This document shows, in pieces, positions 1 through 12,870 of a stretch of 64,000 bases of DNA. This stretch comes from Holacanthus passer (lineage: Eukaryota > Chordata > Actinopteri > Pomacanthidae): the NCBI GenBank assembly GCA_025331565.1, contig JAFREQ010000095.1, positions 806,001 through 870,000 of the forward strand. Direction: 5' to 3'. Position numbers and translations under genes: made by a program. Each line of letters opens with the position of its first letter. Positions within the stretch are counted from its first letter, which is position 1. The notes beneath the pieces were generated by a model. It ran no database searches. It worked only from the letters and a program-made list of their open reading frames with translations, and was not told the DNA's origin.

Positions 1-686
1 AATTCACCTCCAGGTCAGGAGTGATGCTGCAGCTCCGGTGCAGCAAACATGCATCTTCCACAATGGTTTCCATTTACTGAAGAATAGATTGCTGTTTCTA
101 CTACAGCTCCCGTCTGAAGACGATCAATCAAAGGGTGATTCTGTGTTTGTCATGAGACTAATCATTCCTCCTCTTTCTGGCATGACGACAGTTTGTATGT
201 TAATAGCGAGCTTTCAGGATCATTTTTCTGCTGCTTTCACTTCAACGAAAAATAGCCTGAGAGGTAGATTTAATATCCTTGTCTGACTTGATGTGAAAAT
301 GCGACCCAACACTGCAACAATGCGGCATCTTGATGCAATAATCTCAAATTAAGTCATGAATAATGTAGGGAAAAGTCATGAAGAAGAATTAATAATTCAA
401 TAGATAAATAATTTACAAAATAATCAAATAAATAAATAATGACACTCCATAAATAAAGCATCAGATTAAATCTTTCCACCAGGCAGCCTCATGCAAGAAG
501 AAACGCAAACAAAAAATAGATCCAGAGAGAAAGCTCTGCCCATTGTTATAGAAGGTATTAGAAGATAAATCTGTTTTTTTTTTTCATTTCAAATGTGATA
601 TCAGGTTGTTTGACAGGACAAAACCGCTACTGACGTTAATACAATGTTTGTTCTCTGTGATCAACATATGAGAATTGCACATATTT
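1..686. other. Noncoding, nothing recognised
   Basis: This AT-rich stretch contains no convincing gene. The only open frame of note (from position 38, 82 codons) has no recognisable domain and no splice context. An AT-rich tract with many short TAAT/AATAAA words spans about 350-480. Confidence 0.5.
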
Positions 687-1400
687 GTCAAGTCAAGTCA
701 ATTTTGCTTATACGGCACCAAATGACGACAGAAGTTCTCTCAGGGCATTTTTCACATAGAGCAGGTCTAAACTGTAACCCTTTAAATGATTACTTATAGA
801 GACCCAGCAGTTCCCATCATGAGCAAACACTTGATGGCAGCGGTGAGGAAAAACTCTCTTTTAACAGGCAGAAACCTCGAGCAGAACCAGACTGTGGGTG
901 GGCGCGAGCCTCCACCGGTTTGGGTTAGAGAGATGATCTTAGATCTGATTTGGAGAGGATCTTGATGGCTGGAGGCTCTGACTGATTCTTGTGTATTAAT
1001 AAGGCACTATGAGTTTTAAAGATATGATGGTGTCTGACCTTTAAAGGCTTCTTTTCTGGATTTTTCGGGGAGCCAGTGCAGAGAAGCTCATATGGGGAGA
1101 AAAATAATCTCTTGTCCTTGTTCTTGTCAGGTCACGTGCAGCAGCCTCATGGATCAGCTGCAGAGTCTTTAGAGACTTATTGGGGCAGCCTGATAATAAG
1201 GAGTTGCAATAATCCAGCCAAGAAGTGACAAATGCATGGACTAGTTTTTCTGCATGTGCCTGATTTTTGCAATGTTATGTAGGTGAAACCATACAGTCCT
1301 TGAAGTGTGATTTATGTGAGAGTTGAAGGACATATCCTGACCAATGATAACTCAGAGATCCTTTATGGTGGTGCTCGAGGCCAAGACGATGCCATCTAGA
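687..1400 (-). mobile_element. Degraded L2-type LINE fragment (3' end)
   Basis: Read on the minus strand from about 1400 downwards, broken frames give words typical of the C-terminal end of L2/Maui-type reverse transcriptase: DGIVLASSTTIKDL, then FNSHINHTSRT, HLHNIAKIRH, a frameshift, LVHAFVTSWLDYCNSLLSG and finally SLHWLP. In-frame stops and frameshifts show that it is dead. The other end, at 687-760, carries short TCAAG-type repeats next to a sequence resembling the usual fish L2 3' tail, which fits 3' end-anchored, 5'-truncated insertion. The middle (about 760-1000) has no readable protein but resembles text often seen in fish interspersed repeats. The clade call rests on memory of the family and not on a search. 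Confidence 0.7.
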
Positions 1401-4400
1401 GTAACTATATCCCTAAATGAACAACGTTAATAGTATGTATATTTATATATAGGAAAGAAAAACAAAATAATTATATGATTTGTAAAAGAAAGAAAATGAC
1501 CTATATCTGTTCTAATGGATCGTGTTACAGTTATAAATCATTCATACCCTGACATTAACTGACAGTGACCTCTATTTATAATTTAAAGATTTTCTTGTTT
1601 CAATAACTTCACATGTTCACCTTCAAGTAACAGACCTCTGTGGGCCGGGTAGAAATTATGACTGGTTTGACTTTGCTATGGAACCACAGGTCCACAGATG
1701 GAGGGCGGTTGGATGAGTCAACACAACGTCTGACTCGACAGACAGCTGTTTACTTCCTGTCTCCTATACCGTGATTTAATGGTGGTTTAACCGTGACGAT
1801 GACACCCAGCATTGTCTGGGTTTGGAAGGCGCAGACAAAGGATGTCGTGCAGACAAAACAAACCAACAAAAAAAAAGCTTCTATGTCATTTAAATTTGGA
1901 GACTTGTTGGTTTAATCCTTTCAGTATTGGAGCTTTATCATCAGATCACCTATTTTACCTGCAACATTTTTTTGGCCACTTGGAGGCAGCAGAAACAAGC
2001 TGTGAATACTAAACCAACACGTTAAGATCTTTTATGGTCGGTATGAAGTCGTTAGTATGACAGATGCTTATTTACACGTCCAGCATTTATTTGGAGTTTT
2101 TCTTGCCACGTGCAGTTGTACGTCTAACATTCCCTCACCTTTAGCTCTGTTTTGGTCTCCACCAGCTCGTCAGAAAAATATGTCTCTTTGGCCTCTAACT
2201 GTGTCTTAATCTTCTGCCTGGTGGGATAATTTCGCCTCACATGCAACATCTAAGTGCAAATAAATGTCCAGATTTCATGATGTCAAAAGACCATCAGCGT
2301 GTCAGTAATAATGCATGAGTCTGTGTTTAGGTTGTTTGGGCCTAAAGGCTGCAGCGCATCCAAGTTCTCTTTAGTTCTGTTGGTTTTACTTTGTCAGTCG
2401 GAGTTTTACAAGAAATGCTGTTAAATTATACTATCGGCTTACACGGCGAAGACGTCTTAGCCCGCGTTGCTTTCTGCCCATTGAAGACATCGTTTCTCCC
2501 CGTGCCATCTGCCTATCAACCTTACCCTATCAAGAAACAATCAACAGAACCATCTGCGGTCTAGTCACCAGTACTGTTATCCCTCCAAACCAAATAATGA
2601 CAAACTGGAAAAAGCAGGGTGAGTAAGTCACTGGTGTATCTATCAAGGAAGGATGTCATCCAACAAGAGAGCTCAATCAAACAGAGACACAGTGGCAGAA
2701 AATACTGTTTGAATTCTCAGTTAGAACGGGAGCTTTAAAGGGACTTCGCGTGGATTTAGAGAGAACTTTAAAAAGTTAGCAGATACAGAAGGTCATTATA
2801 GACAGCTTATATTATTTTTGGGATAATTATGACAATTTTAACTCTTTCCTTTGACGATGAAGGGCATAAAAGTTTTAAAAAAAAATTGCACAGGTAGTGT
2901 TTGACTTTGGATATTCTTTCAAACTGCTGCCGGAAAAAAAATCCAACAGCAGCTCTCTCTCAAACCATTAAAATTCATTCACTCCCGGTGATTGCAAACA
3001 ATGAGGATCCAAAAAACGAAAAAAGAGGTGGCAGACACAAAGATTAATTAAAAAAAAGAAAGGCTATACAATGGACACATGGATTGTTTCATTAGAAGCC
3101 AGTTGTGTGGCTGCAGAAATGCCAAGAAAATATGTATGAGGGTCCAGGGATGGACAGCGCTTAAGATAAAACAGTCGAAAAATGTGCAACAGACAAAACC
3201 AGGCAATGTGGAATGGAGGAGGCCCCTAATGAAGCCAGCTGGTCCCAGTCCAGACAGGCAGAGGAGGGGGAAGGATTGATAGAGGGACAGACCCACGGGG
3301 GTGGGTGGAGAGAGAGAGAAAGAGAGGGGGAAAGGGAGTAAGACATGCAGGATGTATGGCCGTCCAGGCAGCTCTATTGTATCAGGAGGCACCAGTAGGT
3401 GTATTTCTTCCAAACTCTACAGAAAAACCTAAAGCCATGCCAAACAGCACGTCTGCTAATCATGCAGCAATTACTAGCCTAATAGATGTTTTTTATTCTG
3501 CTTCTCGCCGCCTCGCAGCCGCCATGTTGGGAGCATCATTATAATGAAGGGGATGCAGAACTCGCTGGCTGTTTCTGCTGCAGTCATCTCACCCAGTGGC
3601 TCGAACTACTCAGTTCCTCGGTGGAGTGGTCCGACGTGCTGCTCGAGACCCACCAGGCCTCTGCAGCTGCGACGTGCCGCCCGAATGCACACACGCTGAT
3701 TAAATACAGAGGGTGAGTTTCTGTGGCGTGACATTTGTTGGTTTTCTCCGCTCAGTTTCAGTCACTTAGAAAAGCCGTGATGACGTTTCTGCACCAATCG
3801 CGACAACTGTTTTTTTGTTTTGTAGGATTTTATATACTATCGCAAATTAACTTTTTGGACACCCACAGTTTCCCAGTTTTAAGGAGAGTTCGATATCTTG
3901 GCCAGGACCATTCGCCAGGTTCACCAGAAGGGACACCAGGAAGTTACTGATCCCAGCTGACGGCCCATTGGACAGAACCAGTTTCCAGTCTAAACTATCC
4001 AGCTGCTGGTTGTAGCTTCATACTTGTACAGACATGAGAATAATATCAATCTTTGAATAAGCAAAATGTTAACTTTTCCTTACGTTGATGAGTGACCTAC
4101 AGTGTCATGGTGTAATAGATTAATTCTTACCATAGATCACCGACATTACAAGAAACTTAAAGTAAAATACATCAAATTAAAATACGTGTTTGAAGCATCA
4201 CAAAGCTCATCATCCTGCATTTTTCATATTCCAGTCCATGCAGTGTTTATTTTATCAGTGCTACTGGATATAAATCTACAAAAAGTTCATCTTTCCAGGA
4301 ACAAATACATGTCTTCTTCTCTATCTGAGGGGTTAATTTTAGAAACATAGTGTTGTATTAATAGTAACTTACTGTACTGTAAATGTTCCCATTGGGAAAT

Positions 4401-6400
4401 CTGGGGCATCACATTTGAGGCGTCATAAGAAGATAAGAAAAAGAACACAAAGAATGGAAATAAATTAAGATAGAAATAACTCGAGTGCATCAGACATCTG
4501 AAATATTCAACAGCATGTTCGACTCAGGAACAACATTATATGCATATTAACATTTCCTCCTCTTAGCAGGAGTTGATCTGACTGGACCGAGCGTTGTTCA
4601 GTTCAGATGTGATGAAGGTTTCATCAAGAGAATCTTACTTTGTCTTTACTGGATGATGGAACAACCTCCCTGATCATGGTTAATTCACCAGTGTTCACAG
4701 AACCAGGGTCACAATGTGTAACCTTTGAGCATAAAAACAACATGGTAAAAGAGAAATTCTTCTTTAGAGAAATGAGAGAATTCAGTGTCATCATCAAAAT
4801 GCTTGATATATTGATTTATTGATTGATATTTTTGTCAAATTGTAGAATAAATAGCATCAAACAGAAGCTTGTATACAAACTCAGTCTGGTGGTGAAAGTC
4901 ACCCATGAGTCAGTCTGACTCCTGAATGCTGAAAATACTGGTCATTATCATATAAAGAGTATAATTACAAAGTCTTTCTTCACACACAGAACAATCACTC
5001 TGACATGAATCAGATCCTTCCTGCACACATTTTTATCCTCAACAGCTTCTTCGGTTAATTTTGCAGCATTATCAAAATAATAAAAAAATCACTTTTGCGC
5101 TGTCACATAGTTTATTCATTTGCAGCATATTATTGAATTATCTCCATGCTGCATCTCTCTCATGACCAACATGTTCATCTAAATCTGTTACTTAATAAAA
5201 ACTGAGGATTTGTAATAGAAAACAATCCAGATCAGCCATATTAAACGATACTATTAAGTCGTTTCTTTGGCTCCTGATGATGCAGTTTAGTCTTTAACTG
5301 TCTGAAGTTCAGGGCTGCAGGATGACTCAGCTCAGTCGTTCGACATCAACTCAGTCTCTTGTGCAAATACTAAAAAGCTTTATTAAAGGAGGTTTCACCA
5401 CATCACAAAACAACATTTCAGGTTTTTAACATTTAACATTTAATTGCCGTTCTGTTGCCATTAAATTCAGATGTGCGTTAGCTTGTAATTTTTTTGTTTC
5501 TTTACTTTTATTGTTGTGGGATTCTTTAAATAAGCATTTATGTTTAATTGTGGTGCAACAAGGTATCTGCAGGGTTTAACAGTCTCTGATCAACACCAGT
5601 GACTCAATCATTATTTCATATGCTGATCTTTTTTCTCTTATCCTGAAATTCCATTAAAAAAGAAAAAGAAAAACTTCCTGACAAATGGCATTTCAAATAA
5701 TCACCTAACCCAAAACATTTCAGTGTCTAATAATGCTGTTGAATTTGAATAGAAAGTCACGGTTCTGTTTCACTTCTATCATAATTAGCTGGACTGGATG
5801 TGCCTCTATTACAAAAATGAAAATATTTTGTTTAACAACTGTGAAAAAGCATTTGTCTCTCTTCATGCTCTCGACTGTTGACGAGCAGAGCCGACATGAA
5901 ATGTCACAAAAGTTCTGGTGCCAAAGAGACACAACAGTCACATGACAATCAGCGTCTTCATCGGGCCAAAAGACTTTGTGTCTGAATGCTGCTTCAGACA
6001 GTGGATGTTCGGTAGGTGCGCTGATTTCTGATGAGAGAGGTAATGACGGCGGTCGCTGTTGAGAGTAAATCAAAACAGGCACTTGAAGAGCTTCTAAAGA
6101 TGATCTCCTGTGGGTGGTCGACTGCTCCGTGGGTTCACACTTTTAATAAACATTTTTCTTTTTATAATCTCTGCAATTTTCCCCGTAATGCCTGCAGAAC
6201 ACTTTCTTCATCATCAGCACAATTACGTTTAATAAAGTTCCATCTATAACCCACTACGCTTAATGTCTAAACCTGACACCAACAGAGATTCAAAGAGGAT
6301 GCCATTACGTTATTTAGGGCTAATTCTTTTTAGACGCCATGTTATTGTTTTTGTGGGGGAGGGTTTCACAGAATCAAATGTAAATATGAGGCATCCTGGT
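1401..6400. other. Gene-desert interval, no gene seen
   Basis: No credible coding region was found: open frames are 60-120 codons, overlap on both strands and lack domains. A purine-rich GA/GGGA tract lies at about 3296-3340. A YY1-like word, GCCGCCATGTTG, lies at about 3520-3531. Several AT-rich tracts with long A runs occur (2873-2886, 2934-2941, 3050-3058). Confidence 0.5.
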
Positions 6401-6830
6401 AGATTTAGTGGAGTTATTGGCTTTGCAAATGTTTGAATAACTCCTCAAACACTTCCTGCTCTCCATGGGCTTCGGTGTCTCATCGCAGCTTTGGAGCTAA
6501 GTGATCGTTTGGCTAAATGAGGAGCCCCTGTCTCCACATGTTTGTGGGAGCTGTAATGACACCGTACTCTCAGCAGGCTTGTGCAACACTGCACTGGAGA
6601 ACGAGGACGACCGCTGGGCCTCCAGCACGCCGTGGCCCTGACTCATTCCTTTCCTCCTATGGACCCATTACTCTGCACTCGGCTGATGCTCAAGCAGCGG
6701 CGATGCCTCTTCCTATGGAACCATTAGTCTGCTGCACGCGGACAGTAAAAAATCTGCAACAATGTGGATTCCAGATGCTGCGAGATGGTTCGGTTTCTGC
6801 TTGTTAAGAGCAGCATTTTTTTTTTCTTTT
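6401..6830. promoter_or_regulatory. Candidate noncoding element with a direct repeat
   Basis: This block is more GC-rich than its flanks and free of obvious repeats. It contains two near-identical 22-base words (TCCTATGGAMCCATTASTCTGC) at 6655-6676 and 6711-6732, differing at two positions and spaced 56 bp start to start. An open frame covers 6517-6807 but has no recognisable domain and no splice context. The texture suggests a regulatory element. This is an inference without alignment. Confidence 0.3.
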
Positions 6831-9800
6831 TTTCATCTAATTATTCAGATTTTGTAGGCAACTGCTACAAACAACTGGTGAACAAATACCATAAGAATAA
6901 ATACATGAAAATGAAATAAGAGACAACAAAGGAGGGTTTGAATGTGACGACCACAAGTGTTGAGATTTTGAGATTTAACGTTTCCTCTTTCGGCATGTTC
7001 AAGCAAATGAGAAAAAACTGCAATTACTGTGGTTTATGCGTTTCTCCTGATGAAGTCCATCAAATTCACACCCTATTTTTGAATTTGGCAGACCCCCCTC
7101 TGAGACGTGCTGCAGGACTAGCAAGGAAAAATCGTCGCTTCAGATATCGTCTCTAATTAATTTAAGTTTACCAGTTAGGCTTCTTGTTTGCACACATGCA
7201 GACTTCTACAAATTACAATTACAAAAAAACAATGTGATACCAATCAATGTCAATGGTAACATGTGAAGCAGGTATGGTGTATGGTTTAGTTTAGCATGCA
7301 CATTTTCTAATTAGCAATAAACACAAAGTGCAGCTGAGGCTGACGGGAGTGTCATAAGTTTTTTTTTGGTCAAAAATTAAACTATTGGACAAATTAAAAT
7401 GTTACCTTGTTACTGGTGATTCTGTCTCTATGTAGGTGCATTCACTCTTCAATCCTTCTGATGGACAATAAGACTTCATTTCTAAAATTTTATGAGACTT
7501 GTTGGATCAGGTTTAAATTTCAGAAAAATCTACGATAATGCTTCTGATCTGAACGAGTTCACTCACTATTGATGAAAATGAATAACTCTCTCCCTGAGCC
7601 ACTGAGATACAAAACCAGAGAACAAAAGCTTTAATCTGCACTTTCACCAACAGACAGAGCCCACAGCTGCTTCTCTGGTAAATAATCCTGAAACTGTAAC
7701 ACGTTCATATCCCACTAAAATCAACTGGGTTATTGACTGTGGTTCCACAAAGTGTGTCTGTCAGTGGGGCAGCTTCTGGGTTTGTCTCTTTAAAGTGACT
7801 TTAACTCCTTTATTCCTTATTTGTGTACCGTACTGACAAATATTTTACTTATACATTTTCATGATTTCTCCTGTCATTTTTAAGCTGAGAACAAATTGCA
7901 AAATATGAGCTTTAACAATTCCTCCAAACATGTTTTATGACGTAAAAATACTTTCCTTTAAATAACATACTGTGTAGGATGTGATTTAAAAATTCTTGAA
8001 ATTTCACCTGTTCATTCTTTCTCAGGAAAAAATACCAGAATCTATGAATATGCAAATATTGTTCAAAAGTTTAACTGCTGGATACAAGACGTCTCCTACT
8101 TCACTGAAAAGTCCATTCTCAGTCTGTGTGCACTGAGGTTTCATGTGTCCACGACTGGCTTGAAACTAGTTGTAATGTTCTAACATCATGGTTGTAGGTA
8201 AATGTCTCAAAGGTGAGAAACTTGAAGGTCAAACATTCAAGTTAAGCAAATGGTAAGAAAAAAACACCTCAATATCTTTACCTGCCTTTTAAAAAGTTCA
8301 TTACAAAGTCAGGCTCAGATTTTTCAGATTCCATTTGTAAAAATGTCAAAGATGTTTGTTTGATACGTTGTTTGATATATGTTTGATATATTTGTTATAT
8401 CTGAAGCCAGGTTCAGCCGCAGGAGCAGAAAGACATGAAGCCTAAATCCTCAGGGAAGTCGAGTGTCCTTGACTGGCCTAGTTTTTGGGACCAACGCTGA
8501 CTATAATATCCTGAAACTCAGCTGTCATTGTCAAATCTGCCTCCTTAAAAAACATCATGCATTATTTCTATAATCACACTGTCCAATCCTGAATAAGAAA
8601 AAAACCTACAGACACTTCAATGACCTAAAGTTGGTCTTTACTGTTCAGGATAGATGTCGCAGATAAAGCTCTGTCTGACCAGTTTTCCCAGCATGTAAGT
8701 GACGTTTCATTCTTGACAAACTTTAGATTTTAGAAGCTTTGTGAAGGTTGTCAAGATTCAGTATTTTTGCCAAAAAGACTCGACTTTCCGAATTAAAGCA
8801 CCGACCATCAAACCGTGCAGCCAAGCATTAAACAAAAGATGACATTTTCTAAAGAGCATTTATGATTCGAGGCAAATTCAAAGACTGTAATTCTTTATTG
8901 TACATTCGAAATTATTTTCGCCAAACAACTCATTGATGGAAAAAAAAAAAGAAAAAAGTTACAAAACAAAACAAATAAATTGTTTTTTCATTTTTCTGTG
9001 AGAATAAACATTCAGTCGCAAAATTGACCATAAACAATAGGAAAAAAAAGCAACAATGCAAAAAAATGTCTGACGTTGCCAAGACAGAACAAGATGCAGT
9101 GACAACGACAGGGGGAAACCATTGTCTGATTGTCTGAGGATCACACAGGAGCGGCAGGCGTGTGCTTCAGTCATCAGCAACAGAAAATCATTTGTGTCGT
9201 AGGAAAGCAGGAGGGAGAAACAGAGAGATATTCTCCGGGGGGATGAAGGAGTCAGAGGGCTTTGTTCGCCCAGAGCCGCTGCGACGCCCCGGTGAGGGAG
9301 CTGGGCGTGTCCACCGGCCCACCTGGGAGGTTGTGTTGTCGGGCTGGAGGCCAAAAGGAAAACCCTCCGGGCCTCAGTGAGACAGATCACGTCATCGAGT
9401 CAACGTGAGCGACTGCGGCGCCAGCTCAGGAGGAAACAAGTGGATCCAGGCTGTGTCAATCAAGTGGCGAAGTGATAGATGCTTAAAGCGACTCTTGCCA
9501 AGATTTTAGCCGAGAATACACCTCTCTTATCAGCCCAAAGCACAAAGTGGAGCTGCAGCAAAGGAGAGCATCGCATCCCCAACCAGCTGAGACACTAATG
9601 ATTTCTCTTATTTACCTAAATTAAATGTTGGTGTTGGATATGTACACTTTTCTACCACCAGGAAGTGACTAAACAAACTTCTGAAGAGCGCTCTGTCCAA
9701 AGAAAGCTGGTTTCTTTTCCCATGAAGCATCACAGACCGGCTGAGGTGACAAACACGAGCATGTTTTCTGCCATGTACTGATGTCACACTACATGGTTTC

Positions 9801-10661
9801 TTGGGATTAGAGTCTTTAAGCTTTAAATAGTTACCTCTGGCTGCAGTTTGGGGAAGACATCACACAAAAAGCAGCTTTGAGTAAGAAATAAACTCAGAAA
9901 TTTGCAGGTGCGGGTTTTTCTGCAAAATCCTCTGCAACAAATGAAGCGATGTCTTTTACTTTTCCACCTTGGAAGACGATGTACATCCGAGAATGTGGCT
10001 CCCAAAAATATGAAAAAATAAAATATTGCTGATGATCGTATACTGTATTAACACACGATTCTTACTCACTCTTTTCATTCAACAAACGTGACTTCGCCGT
10101 CTCTTACATGAAGTTAAATTATTAATTTCATTTCAAGGCAACGTTCAAAAACACCAAATAAAACAAGCCTTTCAGTATCTTCAGATTCCTCCTTCCTTTG
10201 CTCACTGTGCCTAATGTTTGGTAACATGAAAGGAGGGAAGCCGCCTGTTTCCCTGCGGAGCGGTAACGTCTCTATTTGTCATCCCTGGGGACCGCCACTT
10301 GTCAGCATGCAGCTCTACAGAGATAGATCCCTCCTCTGACTCTGAGGGAAATCACCTCGTTTGTTTTGTGTCAATCCACTCAAATCCTACGGCGCTATTG
10401 TGCTTCGGCTGCCTCGGCCTTCCCCTGAGAGCACAGGCCGCGTCATCGCTGTCTTCCTGTAGAGAAGGTCAACTCGACAACACAGACAGACAGAGTTCAC
10501 TCACCTTTTTAATAACGCTAACTACCTCAGATTTGATCATCTATAATGCTGAAATTGTAAATCAGTACACTTCAAACATCGATCTGACAGGTGGATCACG
10601 TTTATAAATCAGTGCTTCAGGCTGAGAGTAATCACAAAAGTACGGTGGCCCTGAGAGCTCA
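6831..10661. other. Gene-desert interval, no gene seen
   Basis: Mostly AT-rich unique-looking DNA. A somewhat GC-richer patch at 9160-9570 has overlapping open frames on both strands, typical of chance openness in GC-rich DNA. No domain, RNA gene or mobile element was recognised. Confidence 0.45.
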
Positions 10662-10910
10662 ACACGCAGCAACTTAACAAAACACGAGCAAATATGCAAA
10701 CACAAGCAAATTAAGAAAACATCTGCAATTTGACAACACATGAGCAGCGTCTTTAAAAAAAAACAGAGAAAACACGACCAAATACAGAAAGTGTGTTTGT
10801 GTTTTCTCGCTTGTTGAGAACGTCTTGTCAAATTGGTGAAGATGTTTTTTTTTTAATTTGCTTGTGTTTTTTTTTTCTTATTTGCATTTGTTTTCTGAAG
10901 TTGTGACTGA
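10662..10910. mobile_element. Foldback (inverted-repeat) MITE-like element
   Basis: The left arm, about 10667-10750, and the right arm, about 10805-10905, are imperfect reverse complements. Left-arm words AAACACAAGCAAATTAAG, AAAACATCTGC and AATTTGACAA recur inverted on the right as CTTGTCAAATT, GAAGATGTTTT and TTAATTTGCTTGTGTTT. The unpaired centre is about 55-60 bp. Such long terminal palindromes without coding capacity are typical of foldback or MITE-type elements. The family was not identified. Confidence 0.65.
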
Positions 10911-12719
10911 ACCAAAACTTCAGAACCACATTAGCCAAAAAAAAAGTTTTAAAAAATGGATGAAGATTTTTAGTTTTCCTGTTTAGATTTCTTTGATTGG
11001 TTGTCGTTGTTAAAGTGTCACTTTGATCCATTGTTAATAAAAAATATTGATTATTGGAGCTTTTGCTTGAGGATCTTATCTTATTGTACTATTTCTGGTT
11101 GATACTGTCTTTTTGTCCCTGACCAGACTAAAACTCATGGAAAACTATACACGTGTGCCAGTTTTGATGGCAAAATAAAAAGATGCAAAGATGCTGTATT
11201 TCAGTAAAAGTATGGACAATTAGCAGCTTGAGTACAAATGTATTCGTGCTGACATGAAATAGCCCACGGTGGCTGTGGCCTGTGCATTAGAAAACTGTCA
11301 ATCTTGCAGGCTCTTCACACCTTGGTGATCATCAGCTGGACTCAGCAGCTGCTGCAGAGAAGGGAACGTTTTCTTGGTCTTTGCAAAGTGCAGTTGTGAC
11401 ACATAAGTGATGGGTAGACACTGTAATCATATGTACATGTACACAGAGACAGACAGATAGATGAGCGTCGATATTATGAAGCAATCATTTCTTTATTTTA
11501 AAAAGTTAGTGGCTGGTTGGCCAAAAACTTCATCATGTGCTGAAACCCACAAACTTGATCGACCTCATCGAACCCTTGACACTGACGTATACACACGCCA
11601 TTAAAGCCGACTGTGCCATCAGCGTACAGAATATATACGATCCATGTTGACAGTATGTGGCGGCACAAACAACGCGAGACACCTCCGGCAGAAATAATAA
11701 GCATTGTGGAGCAGTGTACCGAAGCAGGTGCAAAGACGCCCACTTTTTCCTCCCCCATCCCCGACGAACCCCCATATCACACACAGATGTTTCCCATCAA
11801 AGGCACCCACAAACCTCTCCACCCTGAGTATGTAAACCAAGATAAGGACCCATTCAAACAGAGGGACTCTGCAAACTGCACCTTGCTGTTGAGCTTTTCT
11901 TTCTTTTACAATACGCACTTCAAGACGAGCGAGCTGCTTCTCTCTTTTTTTTTTTCCTCCTCCTCTGAGGGGTCACATATGCTTTAGCGCCACGAGCAAA
12001 ACATGTAGGTAGGACGCCCGTGAAAGGCATTTGTAAATTGACAAGAAAAAGGGATAATACCAGAGTGGTATTTGGATGCGGCGGGAAAAAAAGCGAATGA
12101 TTGAATAACAGTAATTAAAGCAGTTATTCGTTCGGCGAGCACCTGCATGAGGGATGATATTGCTCCTTAATTCAGCTCAGTTTAACTTCTCTCAGCCGGT
12201 GGTTCCAGCATCGCCTCATTAATCGCTGATTGGCATCGAGCTGTTCACAGGAACAAACTGTTTACTCTGTCTTGCCTGCTTTCTCTGGGCTGCACGCGGC
12301 GTCGGCCTCTCTCGAATGCAGCATTAAGACCTATTGTACTGAACGAGGACAGCGCCGCGCTTTCACGTGCTCTTTTGTGGACTTTGTGATAAGGCTGATT
12401 CAAATGTACATATAGAGCATAATGGGACGTATCACTGTACAATTACATGGTGCAGTCTGCATGTTATATTTTACATGCAGTGCAGCTTTGGGTGAAAAGG
12501 TAAAAACAACCTTCAGTCCAGGTGGTTGATGCAGTGAACTTGCTTCTGTCACTTATTCTTTTGGAGTGTTGATAGCTGAGACATTTTGACAGTGATGCTT
12601 CTTAAATTATCATCTAAAAAATAATAGCACAGATTCTGAATTTCAGTCTCATCAGTCAGGTCGGCCTCATGCAAAGTATCGACTCGACTTTTTGTTGAGT
12701 CCATTACGTAAGTTCAAAT
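10911..12719. other. Gene-desert interval, no gene seen
   Basis: Several overlapping open frames on both strands lie at 11498-11987. One minus-strand frame carries the short word VGAFDGKH (11787-11810), reminiscent of Harbinger-type transposases, but nothing else in the frame fits. I call no gene here. The stretch 11990-12240 is AT/GC-mixed, repeat-free and could be regulatory. Confidence 0.4.
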
Positions 12720-12870
12720 AACTAGCAGGACACAAAGAGTGATCTCCTGGGTGAAAGTCCTGTGTTTGATCCATCCATCCACCCTGACCTCCCTGTGAAG
12801 CAGACTTTGTCACTCTTTATACCTTCTTCATCATTCCCATCATTATCGCCCCCTGCTGGTACGGAGACAC
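12720..12870. repeat. Probable interspersed repeat carrying a CTCF-like core
   Basis: The text at about 12750-12862 (GTCCTGTGTTTGATCC, then ATCCATCC tandem words, then CGCCCCCTGCTGG) resembles a dispersed fish repeat that I recall but cannot name. The segment 12845-12862 contains CGCCCCCTGCTGG, whose reverse complement CCAGCAGGGGGCG is close to the vertebrate CTCF core. Repeat status is inferred from familiarity, because there is no second copy in this window. Confidence 0.35.

Noticed and set aside
8959..9390. 143-codon minus-strand frame
   Set aside because: It lacks any recognisable domain. The plus strand is also open in the same GC-richer patch, and no splice context was found.
11787..11810. 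VGAFDGKH word on the minus strand, reminiscent of Harbinger-type transposase
   Set aside because: Only eight residues fit. The flanking frame lacks the other conserved transposase blocks, so chance is more likely.
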